Source: Lycocorax pyrrhopterus obiensis (lineage: Eukaryota > Chordata > Aves > Passeriformes > Paradisaeidae). Taken from it: a stretch of DNA of 64,000 nucleotides. The DNA lies in the NCBI GenBank assembly GCA_014706295.1, contig JACSVZ010000016.1, forward strand, positions 2,275,168-2,339,167. Reading direction: 5' to 3'. Numbering within the stretch: position 1 is the stretch's first letter; the number at the start of each line of letters is the position of its first letter. The notes under the pieces are model-generated. The model worked only from the letters and a program-made list of their open reading frames with translations, did no database searches and was not told the DNA's origin. Shown in pieces: positions 26,545-38,100 of this stretch. Made by a program: the position numbers and the translations under genes.

Positions 26545-26585
26545 TATCTCTAAAGTCCCTTCTAACCCAAGCCATTGCACGAAAG
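26545..26585 (+). mobile_element. CR1 terminal scrap
   Basis: CTAAAGTCCCTTCTAACCCA followed by AGCCATTG is the last part of the common CR1 3' end. Confidence 0.6.
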
Positions 26586-26877
26586 TTAGGCTGTTTTCTT
26601 CTCAAACACCTGCTGGTCCCTGGCAGCCCCTCGCACTGTCTCCATGTCTCTTTTTCCCCTCCTTGGTGTTTTTCCATGTCCTTTCCTCCCTGGCTGCCAC
26701 CACCAGCCTGCACAGTCCAAAGCAGGAGCCGTGTCCCTGGCTGGCAGGGAGGACAGGAGTCGAGACAGGTGAGGTGATGCAAGGTGGGACCTCCTGGAGG
26801 CCCAGCACTGCTCAAATAAATTCCCAGGAGCTGGAAGTCTTGCAAATCCCTGTTTGGTCATGAGCCGTGAGTGGAAG

Positions 26878-27045
26878 ATCGTGGAATCACAGTCGTGGAA
26901 TGGTTTGGGTTGGGAGGGATTTAAATTTCATCCAGTCCCACCCCCTGCCACGGGCAGGGACACCTTCCACCAGACCAGGTTGCTCCAAGACACATCCAAC
27001 CTGGCTTCGGACACTTCCAGGGATGGGGCAGCCACAGCTTCCCTG
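26878..27045 (-). mobile_element. CR1 3' fragment
   Basis: GGAATGGTTTGGGTTGGGAG to GATGGGGCAGCCACAGCTTC. Confidence 0.9.
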
Positions 27046-27204
27046 GCAGCTTCTCCGTGCATCTGCAGTGAGCACCAAGCCCAGGAAATGGTGGCCCATC
27101 TCCAGCCTGGGACAGCCTGGATGTCCCCAAGGCAAACGTGGCAGCTGCCAAAGTCAGCTGGACAGGCACATCTCGGGAGAGGTCACCATGTCAACACAAG
27201 GTTT

Positions 27205-27480
27205 GCTCTTGATAGGACGAGAAGAAACAGTTTCAAGTTGAATCAGGGGAGATTCAGGTTGGATATTGGGAAAGGCTCTTCATGGAAAGGGCTGTCCAGC
27301 CCTGGCACAGCTGCCCAGGGCAGCAGTGGAGTCCCCATCCCAGGAGGGATTTAAAAGCCGTGTGCATGTGGCACGTGGGGACATGGGTTAAAGGTGGCCT
27401 GGGCAGTGCTGGGGGAGCAGCTGGACTCAGTGATCTCACTGTCCTTTTCCAAGCTAAACCTTTCCATGATTCCATGCTTC
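27205..27480 (+). mobile_element. CR1 3' fragment, second subfamily
   Basis: GATTCAGGTTGGATATTGGG, GTGTGCATGTGGCACGTGGG and final TTTCCATGATTCCATG. It lies opposite to the preceding copy, 160 bp away. Confidence 0.92.
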
Positions 27481-28313
27481 TACAGCAGTTTCTCATCGCT
27501 GCAGCATTTCCCAGGCGCCTGAAGATCCGTGCACGCTGTTCCTTGGGAAGGTCCCCAGTGCTGCGGCAGAACGACTTCAGTGCAGCTGCTCCATTCTGCC
27601 AGCTGCAATAAATTCCTTTGCTGGCGCTGCTTGTCTGAATCGAATATAGTTTATTTCATTTTAAGAAGTCCTTTTTCTTTTTTTTTTTTTTTTGATTTCA
27701 GGAAAATGAATGTTAGAGCCAGATAAGAAACTATAGTCTGCTTTCAAGAAGGTTACAAGAAAACTGCATCTTGCATTACTAATCCTTTATCTTTCATGTT
27801 AACAAAAAGATTACTGACATATTTTTGAATGAAAGAAAATAAAATAGCAGACGCATCTAAAGAACTGTGTAACTTTCATGCAACACACAAATCGGTTGTT
27901 AAACGGGGCAAAAAAAAGGAGGAGAATGAAGGGAAAATTCATAATACATTTCCCTTTGTAAAGTGAGCAAATCAACTTTCTATAATAAGAGAAAACTAGT
28001 GGAGGACTAGAAGATGTTCCTTTCATGAGCAGAAAACCATGCTATTTTTGCCAGAGGCTGGATTCAGGCAGCAGAGGAGGAAATCTCCCTTGCCCAGGTT
28101 TTCCAGGGAGGGGATCAGGAGATGCCAGCTCTGGCACAGCATCCTGTCCTGCTGCATCCCACAGCCCCTTCCAGCAGCTCTGGCTCCAAAGAGCTGCGGA
28201 TGTGCCCAAACCCAGAGGGAGGGGGAACGTGTCCCACCACAGGGACATGTCCAGGACAGACGGCCATCGCAGAGGGCCTGGATGGTGGCAGATGGAGCTC
28301 GCTGCAACCCAGC
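27481..28313. other. intergenic, no gene seen
   Basis: A T-run near 27674-27693 and AT-rich sequence; nothing else recognised. Confidence 0.6.
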
Positions 28314-28400
28314 CTAGTGGAAGGTGCCCTTGCCCACGGCACGTTGGAATGAGATGAGTTTTAAGGTCCCTTCCAACCCAAACCATTCTGGGATTCCAGG
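28314..28400 (+). mobile_element. CR1 3' fragment
   Basis: CTAGTGGAAGGTGCCCTTGC to AACCATTCTGGGATTCC. Confidence 0.88.
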
Positions 28401-28539
28401 ACTCGGTGATCTCCATCCCCCCACGCCAAATCCACCCGGGAGGAGCTCTCTGGTGCTTCTCTCCCAAACCTCCCTGGAAATCCTAGCCCTGATCCTCAGC
28501 CCTGCTTTTCCAGAAGAAAACATCCCCCTGCCTTGGCAC

Positions 28540-29240
28540 AGAGTGGTTCATTAGGAAACCCATAATTGAATTCCCTGACCATTCAGTTCTAAAACCCCTT
28601 TGATCGAGAATTAGTTAATTACATTGGGCCCTCTCTATTCCTTGTCACAAATTTCGCCCATGTCCCCCAGATATGCGGCGGCAGGATCCGCTCCGCATTG
28701 TGTCCTTTGAAACGCATTTAGGAGCCTTTGAAGCTCTCCCCCCTTAATGACGCATTGTTCCTTAATAAGTTGCCTGTAACGTTTCCCCATTAGGAAATAG
28801 CTGTCTGCGGCTCACTCGGGCTTCAATGAGGAATAATAACCCAAATGTAATTGATAATGTTGGAGAGGAAATGGGGAGAGGCGCTACCTGGGGAACGGGC
28901 TCGAGCGGGGCGCAGGGGGAGAGCGGGGTCCCCGCAGCCTCCCCGCCACCGCCCGACCTTGGGCGCGCTCGCCCCGCCGCCAAATCCGTTTGACTTTGAG
29001 ACAGGGGCTCGATCAGGACTCACGGAGCCTGATAAGAGCCGGGGAGATCACAGGTGGGGAGTGTGGGCAGCCGGCCCTGCCCCCAGCGCGCTGGCTCTCC
29101 GGGAAGGTGAGAGGAGATAAGGAGCATCTGGAAGCGTGGCAGGAGAGGAGGCAGATCGGGAGATAACGCCGAGATGGGGAGATCGCGCCGCGCTCGTCTC
29201 GGCAAGGACGGGTTTAATGAGGCGGCCGGGGGGCGCCGCG
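28540..29240. other. candidate enhancer joined to a CpG-rich patch
   Basis: The left half (28540-28870) has three TCF/LEF-like CTTTGA sites (28598, 28705, 28726) plus homeodomain cores (GAATTAGTTAATTACATT). The right half (28880-29230) is CpG-rich (GGGCTCGAGCGGGGCGCAGG, GGGCGCGCTCGCCCCGCCGC). It could be an enhancer or an unannotated promoter. No exon is supported. Confidence 0.3.
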
Positions 29241-31079
29241 GAGGAAGGTGGGGACGACCCTTCCTTCTTCTCCTCTAAGACCAGAGCCCAGTTGTGCTCT
29301 CTCCAAGGAGCAGCAGCTCAACAAAAAGCCTACGCCAGACTCCCAAAAAACCCTCCTTTTTTTCCTAAGGTCGCACCCCGCAGCAGCAGCACCGTGGTGG
29401 GGCTCTGCCCAAAGAATCCCCCCAGCTGCTCCGTGGGGTGCCCGGCCCTCCTGGGCATCCTGCGTCCAGGCACCTGCCACCTGCAGCTCCCAGCCACAGG
29501 GATGTCTCCCTTTCTTTTGAAATAATTGTTGTTTCCCTCCCCCAAAAAAAGACCAGGTCTCCAGCGGGAATCTGCCAGGAGAGACCTCCCCGCTGTGTCT
29601 CTGCAGATGCCCTGTCCCGGCTGTGAGGGCAGCTGCAGGATCACGCTCCTGCCATGGAAAGCTTTCCTTGTTAAACATCCCTGTGCGACTCCAAAGAGTT
29701 TGGACCAAAAAAAAGCTTAAAAAACCATAGGGAGGTGACCTGGATATGTAGGAAATCCAGCTGGGAATACCTGCCTAGCCAGGCAGGAGCGTGCAGGGAG
29801 CAGTAACAGAGAGCAGGAGAGGAGGCTCCTGCCCAGGCTCTGTCCCAGCTGGCCCAGCAGCAGGAAGGTGGAAGGGAATGCTGTTCCCAACTCTTCCCTG
29901 CTGCTTCCCCCCACAGCCTGCCCTGGTTTTCCCTCTGCAGGGAGGAAGGGAGCCCGTGGGCAGTGCCAGCCCCTGCCCAGCACATCTCTCCTGCCGTCCC
30001 TCCAAGTGGAATATAATCGGGGCTGGGAATTCTCAGAGCCTTTCCTCCCAGCATCATCCACTGGAGGTGCTCAGCCATGCAGCGCTTTTCATAAAAACCG
30101 ACCTAAAATCCTGAAAGTTTAAACAAAAGGGTTAAATATTTCCCTTTCCTTCTCCGTCCAACCCCAAAGCGATGAATTTAGGAGTTAGGAAAGCGTCGCT
30201 TTGCTTTAAGTCCTACCAAAATAACCTTGAATTGCTCTGTTTTGCTCCGACCTCCCTCAGCATCCCCCCAGCCCTGCTGCCTGCACAGCGCTCCGGGCGC
30301 ACATTCCCCGCTCCTGCGCATCCCTCTGCCCGCACATCCTCTTGCACATCCCTCCGCTTCCAGGTCGCTCTGCCTTGGAACCTGCTCCTGTCGCACATCC
30401 CTCGCAAGGTCTCGTCTCTTCCTTTTGCTTCTATTGCCCTCTGCTGGGCTCTGGCAAAGGCAGCGATGGCGCCCTGGGAAGTGCCCTCTCCCTTTTTCTC
30501 TGCTCTCCTGCCCTCGCCTCTCCTTTCCCTCTGCAATTCTAGGGGCCCTCAGAGCCCCATTCGGGGTGCCAGCATCCCTCAAGCCCGTACACACATCCTG
30601 GAGAGGCAGCTCCCTCCCACGGCGCCGCTCACGGACACGGCCGGCCCGGCACATCGGGGTGACAGGACGTGTGTGACAGCGGCCAGACTCTGATGGAGCC
30701 TCCAGAACATCTGCGTGTGAGAGACACAAACCAGCTCCAAAGCTCCCCGCCCGGATTCGGGCCAGGCTTTCCCCACAGGCTCGGAGCAGGATGGGAGGAG
30801 CATCCTGGAACCACAGCTCAGCCGGGGCCAGCAGGGAACGCACAGGGTGGGTCACACATAAAACAGAGGAACAAACAACACCTGGGAAGTGGTTTTGCCA
30901 AAATCAAAGTGGGGGCTGCAGTCACTGGGGAGGACCTCCAGACTGCCCAGGCAGGGGTTGAGGTGGAGGCTGAATCCCTGATTCAGGGACTTGGGATTCA
31001 GTGAGGAGACGGTGGGAAATGCAGGATCTGAAGTGGCAGGGCTCCAAGGGAACCAGGTGGCAATGAAGTGCTGCCCTGA
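29241..31079. other. intergenic, GC-rich, no gene supported
   Basis: Contains the first member of a diverged duplication (30100-30255). Several open frames exist but have no recognisable domain or splice context. Confidence 0.55.
30100..30255 (+). repeat. local duplication, copy A
   Basis: About 150 bp resembling 31262-31412: shared GACCTAAAATC, AGTTTAAACAAAAGG, CCAACCCCAAA, CCTACCAAA and CCTTGAATTGCTCT in the same order and orientation. Confidence 0.8.
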
Positions 31080-31245
31080 GTCACAGAATCATGGAAGCAC
31101 AGAATCATAAACCACAGAATCGTGGAATCATAGAATCACCAAATCGCAGAAGCATGGAATTGTGAAATCACGGAATCATAGAATTGTTTAGGTTGGAAAC
31201 TCCCCTAAGATCACCCACTGTTCCCCAGCACTGCCAAGCCCACCC
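31080..31245 (-). mobile_element. CR1 3' end with an expanded terminal repeat
   Basis: About 105 bp of ATCATGGAATC/ATCATAGAATC variants (31080-31187) precede GTTTAGGTTGGAAACTCCCC. The normal CR1 end has only two or three ATTCTATG copies. Confidence 0.85.
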
Positions 31246-31261
31246 CTAAACTGAAAACCAA

Positions 31262-31412
31262 GACCTAAAATCAAGTTTAAACAAAAGGATTGAACATCTC
31301 CTCTTCTTTCACCATCCAACCCCAAAACCATTAATTTTGGAGTTTTGAAAACATTGGTTTTCTTTAACTCCTACCAAAGTGGCCTTGAATTGCTCTCGTT
31401 TGCCACATCTCC
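31262..31412 (+). repeat. local duplication, copy B
   Basis: Second member of the pair starting at 30100; roughly 75-80% alike by eye with small indels. It begins just after a CR1 copy. Confidence 0.8.
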
Positions 31413-34400
31413 ATCTCTAAGTGCCACACCCACACACCTTTTGAGCCCTCCCACAGAGGGGAGGGACAGTGGCTCTCATTCAGGAGCGATCTTTGCTGGC
31501 AGAACAAAGGTGCATCAAGGTGCTGATACCTCGAGACCAAGGAGCATCAGCAGCGCCTTGGGGAGCAATTTGGGGGGGGGCAGAGCTGAGTTTGAGGGTC
31601 CCACTGGGGCTGTGCAGCAAATTCCAGGCCGGATCCCACAGATGTGCTGCTCCATCGCAGCGACATCCATGCCCCACGCTGGGCCACCACCAGCCAGCTC
31701 AGGGAAGGAACAAATCGGCAGCATTCAGAGGAATATTCTTCATTTCCAAGCACATAATTTCTGTCCTCTGGCAAAATAACCCCCCCTCAGCTTTTCAGCA
31801 GCTTTTGCTTTTCATCAGGCTGAAGCCAAGGTGGAAAAGGGAAGAAACTGGAGACCATTAGCCTGGGAGAACTGGGGAGATTTCAGCAGCAGAGGTGCTG
31901 CGGGGGCAGATCGAGGCTCCCCTGTCTGCCCCCACAGCTGGAGGGAAGGGATGGGCCAGCAAGGATGGGTCAAGGAGGAGGAGAAAGGATCAGGATGTCC
32001 TGGAACCCACTGGGGATGACCAGAACCGAGGGGGATGTTCTTTCCTCCTTCAACACTGAGCCACCTCCCACCATTGCCCCATCCCATCCAGACCTGCTTT
32101 CCCCAGCAGCTGGAGAAAAATTTTGGAGGAGAGTGGCACAGGAAGGAAAAGAGGGAAAAATTGCAGCAGGTAGAGGGATGGAAATGAAGGTGACTTCAAG
32201 ATTTCCAAGCCAGCCACTGCCCCTCGGTCACGGCCAGCACCGGGCAGGCTGAGGGGGGACACACAGACACCTGCCTGCAGGGCTCTGCTTCCAGAAGTCC
32301 TCACACACCCACCGGATTACGGATGATGGAGGAGAGGAATGCCTTATACCAATTAATTCCCAAAGTGTAATTAACATCTGGGCCTGCTCCGTGTGATCCC
32401 CAACTGCTAATGAAGCATGGCACCGCTTTAATTCCTGCTACGCCGCACCATCTTCTCATTAAATCCAGGAGCAGGTTCCATCACATTTCCCTTAGAGGGA
32501 AAAAGGGAAAGAGAGAGAAATGGAGCAGGATTTGTCTCAATGAAATGTGATAGATTAGAGTTTGCCAGATAAAGAAAGTAGGGATGGGGGGAGGGCATGG
32601 AATGGGAAATTTCGTAGGTGTGTGCACGCGGGCATCTGGATATTCTCTCTCCCTGTGACCTCCTTACACCCCATCCATCAGCCTGGGGTTGGCTTATTCC
32701 AAGCAGCAGAGCCTCTGCTCATGTCTAACAGGCCCACCGGACACAATCTGCATGCCAATTACTGGAGCAGACCCCCTGATACTGGGAAATGGAAATTAGC
32801 TGTCAAGGAAAAACCGGCATCAGCACGGCTGGGCTTGGACTGCTGCGCTCCCCGCTCATCTCCACGGGCGCCCTGCTCCGTGTGCCGCCGTGGCCAGGGA
32901 GCCCCCGATGGAAAAAGTCATCTGGAACAACAATAAAATAAAAACCAATGATAAAAAAACCACCCAAGCAGCAGTTTATTGTTATTTGTGTCGGTTGCAA
33001 ACGTTGAGGACACAACGTGCACCCAAGGGCAAGAGCCTGGAGGACGAGGAGAAGGGGGCAAGACTTGGGATAATTGGGTTTTAGAAGTGGGGAGATCAGC
33101 GGTGAAAGGGGAGGACATGGGAAAACGTTACCTTGAGGGCAAAGCAGATCCAGGTCTGGCTTCTCCAGTGCCGCAGGGTGGATGCACCCCAGCAGCCACA
33201 GAACTGGAGCATCCCAAACCCACCCAGTGCAGGGCATGTGAGATGGGGATGAGGGGGCATTCCCCAAAATCAGGGAGGGAGATGGCTGGAAATGCACTGG
33301 GTGGAGCTCTCCTGCCTACAGGAGATTTTCCATCCGCAACAGGGACAGCAACAGGCTCACTGTCAGAAAAAGCTGGAGCCAGGCTGTGCTCAAGCTGCTG
33401 CCCTCAGAGAGCTTTGCCAGGAGCCAGGGGGAAAGGGGGAAAACGGGAGCTGGGGGCAGGTTGGTCCTGGAGAAATATTATGGGGAAAAACACAGTGAAA
33501 CCCAACCGTGTTGCTGGATCATCTGCATCCAGCTGATCCGTGATGGAGAGGAGCAGAGGAGGGATGGAAGTGGGTGAAGATGCATCACCCTTCGCAGGGA
33601 AGTGCTGGAATGGGGCACAGAGCTAAGGGAGAGGGGCAACAGCAGGAGGAGGAAGAGGGGGGAAGGAGGAAGAGGAAGAGAGGGAAGAGGAAGGCGACTC
33701 TTCTCAGCTCAGCTGTGTCCTGGGGGAAGTCCAGGGGGCTGGAGCTGCCCCTCTGGGCAGCTCCTTCCCATTCCCCACCAGCAGCAGCTTTCCCGGGAGG
33801 GGGCAGCTCCGTGGCCTGACGAGCACCACTTACCCTGCTCCGTGATAACCTCGTACATCAACGGGCAGGGACTGCGGCGCGTGGCTGGGAGGGCTCTGCT
33901 GCCACACCCAGCGTCATTATCCCAAAGTCTCTCGGCTCCCTGTGCAACAGGCTGCAGGTCCCCGGGGCTCCCAGGGGAAGAGTGCCCAGCCATCAGTTAT
34001 TCCTGAGTGCCTGGGGCCTGCCTGACATCCGGCAGCACTGGGCTAACTGAGATGTTCCTGATGGCAAACGGGGCTAACTGGGAGTCCCCTCTGCTCCCTG
34101 CACACCTCAGGTGTCCAGGGAGCTCTTCCTGCCCTTCAGGATCACTCAGCAGCCACCTCCCATGCCAGGGCAGCTCCCAGAGGCACTCACCATCTCAATC
34201 CTACATCCAGCCTGCTCTCCTGCTTCCAGCTGCCCGGCTCCATGCAGTGCCCAGCCCCAGTTTAAGCAGCTGAATCTCCTGGCTCACAGCTACACAGGAC
34301 ATCTTGTACCTGACACACTGGGCTGCCAGGGTCCCCAGCATTCCCCATGGAGATTACGGATGTCCCCCTCCTGCTCCGTCTGGGATCTCCACTTTTTCCC

Positions 34401-34845
34401 AGCCCTGTTGCCCCGTGCATCACGAGAAGGACAAACTCCTCCAGTACCAGGGCACCTGCTGCCTGCTCAGGGTCTCCAGGAGGAAAACCTCACCCCTTCC
34501 CCAAGCCACCACGGAGCAGCAACAGAGCAGGCAGGGACTCCACAGGGACACGACAGACCGGGCCACCCACAGCCACCACCGAAGACTGGAATCCAGGGAT
34601 GTGCGCTCCACCGGAATGGCCAAACGCTGGAGCACAAGCTCCAGCTTCGGGATGGCCTTTTCCTAAAGGAGCAGTGGGACGAGGGCAGGGCATGGGGAAG
34701 GGGGTGACAATGAGGCACTCGGGGCTGGCGGGGGGTGTTGTGCTCGGAGAAGGCTCCGCTCCACCCCAGCTCCCCCGAGGCAGGACCACCCGCACGCAAA
34801 TCCCGGGAATGAGCAGGACGAGGCGGAGCTGAGCGACTCAGTTGC
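31413..34845. other. intergenic between the repeats and CRYGS
   Basis: Unique sequence with a GA-rich run (33640-33700) and an AT-rich, homeobox-motif block at about 32310-32480 (CCAATTAATTCCC, GTAATTAACATC). A possible isolated splice donor lies at 33833. No gene supported. Confidence 0.55.
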
Positions 34846-34851
34846 TTTATT
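34846..34851 (-). terminator. CRYGS polyadenylation signal AATAAA
   Basis: TTTATT on the plus strand, AATAAA in the transcript, 34 bp after the stop codon. This implies a 3'UTR of only about 50-60 nt, which is normal for crystallin genes. Cleavage position is inferred. Confidence 0.8.
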
Positions 34852-34884
34852 GGGAGGGTGTGGCAGGCCGGTCACGGGGCTGAC

Positions 34885-35157
34885 TCACTCGGAGATGCTG
34901 CGGAAGGACTGGACGGCGGGGCTGGCCGCGCCCCACTCCACGGGCTTGCGGTACTCCCCCTTGGGCAGCACGTACTGCCGGCCCCGGTAGTTGGGGTGCT
35001 CGTAGAACACCCAGACGCCCTCCAGCACCCTGCAGGCGTGCACCTCACGCATGTGCCACTCCTCCATGATGGAGGGGCAGTCTTCGGTGGCTTCGAACAT
35101 CTGCCCGCCGAAATCTCCCTTCTCAAACACCTGGATGTGGCCTCGGCCTCCGCTTGG
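34885..35157 (-). CDS. CRYGS: CRYGS coding exon 3 (C-terminal domain) and stop
   Basis: 90 codons plus TGA, preceded by TTCTTCTAG. It begins [16 protein letters not shown] and ends QSFRSISE. Motifs 3 and 4 carry FEKGDFGG and [11 protein letters not shown]. An internal in-frame reading from VFEKG alone would miss the first nine residues. Confidence 0.95.
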   Translation of the reverse strand, partial: PSGGRGHIQVFEKGDFGGQMFEATEDCPSIMEEWHMREVHACRVLEGVWVFYEHPNYRGRQYVLPKGEYRKPVEWGAASPAVQSFRSISE

Positions 35158-38100
35158 CTAGAAGAAGAAAAAAAAACTGAGAGAAAAAATCACAGAGTCG
35201 TGGAATGGTTTGGGTTGGAAGGGATTTAAAGATCATCCACTTCTACCTCCCTGCCATGGGCAGGGACACCTCCCACTATCCCAGGTGGCTCCAAGCCCTG
35301 TCCAACCTGGCCTTGGACACTTCCAGGGCTGGGGCAGCCACAGCTTCTCTGAGTGACTTCATTGGCAACCAGAGCGTCAGATGGAGGCACTGACATGTTC
35401 CAGCTCTGACATGGGGGCAGAGTCTGGGCACAGCCAGACTCAAATCAGGTACCAACCACCCCCAGCACACCAGGACAGGGCTCAAATCTCATGCCAGCCC
35501 CTAAAAGCACAGGGAGAAGCAGCTGGGGTAGATTTTAACAGAGCATCACGTGCAAAGAGGGTACAGAAGAACCGAGCTGGAGCAGAGCAGCTCCAGCTCA
35601 AACCCCACCACTCCGTAGGGAGGCAGGCGGGGATGAGGCTGAGTCAGCAGTGCCAGGCTCGCTATCCCGGGCGGGCTTGAACCCCTCAGTTGCTCCACGT
35701 GAGCATCACAGAGCCAGCCCCCCTCCAGTCCCCGCTCCTCCGGGCGGAGAGGAGTTTAATGAGCTGCTGACCCCGGCGGGGCCGTGTTGCTGCGGAGGCA
35801 GCGCTGCTTCCCACCGGGATTGGAAGCGCTCCTTGCCCGAAGGCACCGCGGCAGCGTTTAATCTGCAGCCGCCTGGACACCTCTCCCCCCTCCTCCCCAG
35901 CCCGCTCCCTCCTTGCCAGCCCCAGCCGAGCTCTGCGGGGTCTCGGGGTCTCCCCAGGGCAGGAGGGAAAGCCAGGTACCAGGTGGATCTGCAGGACAAG
36001 GCTCCCGCATTTCATCCTGGTGGAGGCAGCTGTGCTGCTCTTACATGCCACACGTGTTTTGGCTCCATGTCTTAAGCCAGATCCGTGCTCTGAACGGGCT
36101 GGAAACTTTCCCTGCCCTTTGCCAAGGGATTTAGACCCAGCTCAAAGCCAGAACAGGCTCAGAGGGGCGTTAGACTCCCAGGCGGAAAAGCAAAACCCGT
36201 TGTCAGCTGTGAGATCTGCTCCATGCAGTGGGGATTCAAGTCAGCCACCCATGGATCACCCGTGTCTGCCCCACTACTGGCAAAACCTCAGCAGCAGCAC
36301 CAATCCACACTTCATCCACAATCCCAGTTTTAAAGGACGCTCCTCCCCCCAGGCTTCCCAAAAGGATCCTTCCCTCTGTTCCTTTCTCCCCATCATCAGT
36401 CAGGAGGGGATGAGCACACCTCCTGTGCTCTCCTAATGCCAGGAGGCACCAGGCTGCTCCAAGCATCCCTCCCATTTCTGGGCACTCCAGGGCTGCTCCT
36501 GGGGTTGGTGTCTCCGTGCCCAGAGGGGTTTGGTGACACAGATTCAATTCCCTGTGTCAGAAGTTAGTCCTGGCTTGCTAGAGAGGAAACTGCCCCTCAT
36601 TCCAAATGTTCCTGCAAAATCTACATCCCACTGTTACAGGCCTTGAGCCTGTTGGATCAGCTGGTTACACACCAGGGAAAAAGCAGGAGGCAAACTTTGG
36701 AGCAACCTGCCTGGACGCCAAAATCCCTAGAGGAACAGGCTGACGAAACGACACTGCTGTTCCTGTGGAAACCCACCCACACTCAGAGGGATCGGCCTTT
36801 TCCCACTGCAATCCAGAGCGGGAGAGATTCACCTTCTCCTCTCACCAAACACCTCGCTATTCCCAGAGCGGGAGAGATTCACCTTCTCCTCTCACCAAAC
36901 ACCTCACTATTCCCAGAGGAGGAGAGATTCACCTTCTCCTCTCGCCAAACACCTCGCTATTCCCAGAGCGGGAGAGATTCACCTTCTCCTCTCACCAAAC
37001 ACCTCGTTATTCCCAGAGCAGGAGAGATTCACCTTCTCTCACCAAACACCTCACTATTCCCAGAGCAGAAGAGATTCACCTTCTCTCACCAAACACCTTG
37101 CTATTCCCAGAGCAGGAGAGATTCACCTTCTCTCACCAAACACCTCGCTATTCCCAGAGCGGGAGAGATTCACCTTCTCTCACCAAACACCTCGCTATTC
37201 CCAGAGCGGGACTGTGGGAGCAGATCCCCAGCAGCCACCCCCTCTGCGGTTCCCCGGGAAGACGGGGCACCGCGTTTGCCCGCGTGAAGCCCCTCCACGG
37301 CGGCTGTGAGTGAAAGCACGCCCTGGGAAGGGGTGACACCTACGATCTGGATGTGCTTGCAGGAGCCCAGGCGGTCGTTGAGGCCCATCCAGTGGTGGTA
37401 GTCGGGATACTCCCCGTGGGTCAGCACGTACATGTTCCCGGCGTAGTTGGGCCTCTCGTAGGCCACCCAGGTGCCTCCATCCACACGGATGGAGTTGCAG
37501 CGGCTCAGGTAGGTGTGGAAATCGGGGCAGTCGTTGTCGCACTCGTAGTAACGGCCGAGGAAGTTCTTGTCTTCATAGAAGGTGACCTGAAATGAGTAGA
37601 GGGGGAAGAGTGGGGAGGTTCCTCATCCAGCACATGTCTCCCTATTCCAGCCACACCACGGCAGGAAATATCTGAAAGCAGAGCCCTCAAGATACCAGAA
37701 ATCATCAAGCCCAGCCATGGAACAGGACCAACTGCAGTCAATTCACCAACGCCTCCAGCTGCCACCAGTGTTCTGCCCTTCCCAGACCCTTGTTCTGTCC
37801 CAGTCCAACCCAACGCTCCCTTGGAGAAGTCCCTGTCCTTTTTCCAGCAAAACACTATCAAAACAATCCCCTCCCACCTTCTCTAGATCAGGAGTTACTA
37901 AATCATGGCCAGGGAGCTGCGAGAAGTCAATGGAATGTACAAAGCAGATTTCTGGGGACATGGGTGGGTCTAGCAGCACTGGCTTAGCAGTTGGACTTGA
38001 TGCTCTTAGAGGGCTTTTCCAGCCTTAACAATTCCATTCTTTCCTTTATATTGGCTTAGCAAGTGCTTGCAGCGAGATCTTTACTGACAAAGGGGTGGAG

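Larger units (their letters stand above)
35158..37343 (-). other. CRYGS intron 2 (2.19 kb)
   Basis: GTAGGT donor and CTAG acceptor. It holds a CR1 fragment beside exon 3 (35190-35355), a repeat-free GC-rich stretch (about 35.65-35.95 kb) and the 50/47-bp VNTR close to exon 2. Confidence 0.85.

Noticed and set aside
30178..30855. 225-codon GC-rich minus-strand frame
   Set aside because: Compositionally biased Arg/Gly/Ala reading without domain, splice sites or conservation evidence.
1..34840. DGKG exons expected from synteny
   Set aside because: No reading resembling the DGK N-terminus, EF hands, C1 or catalytic domain was found on either strand.
36813..37211. CRISPR-like regular repeat
   Set aside because: Directly tandem units without unique spacers, inside a vertebrate intron.
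36643..37287. 214-codon repetitive frame
   Set aside because: Runs through the CRYGS intron 2 VNTR and ends near exon 2 on the opposite strand.
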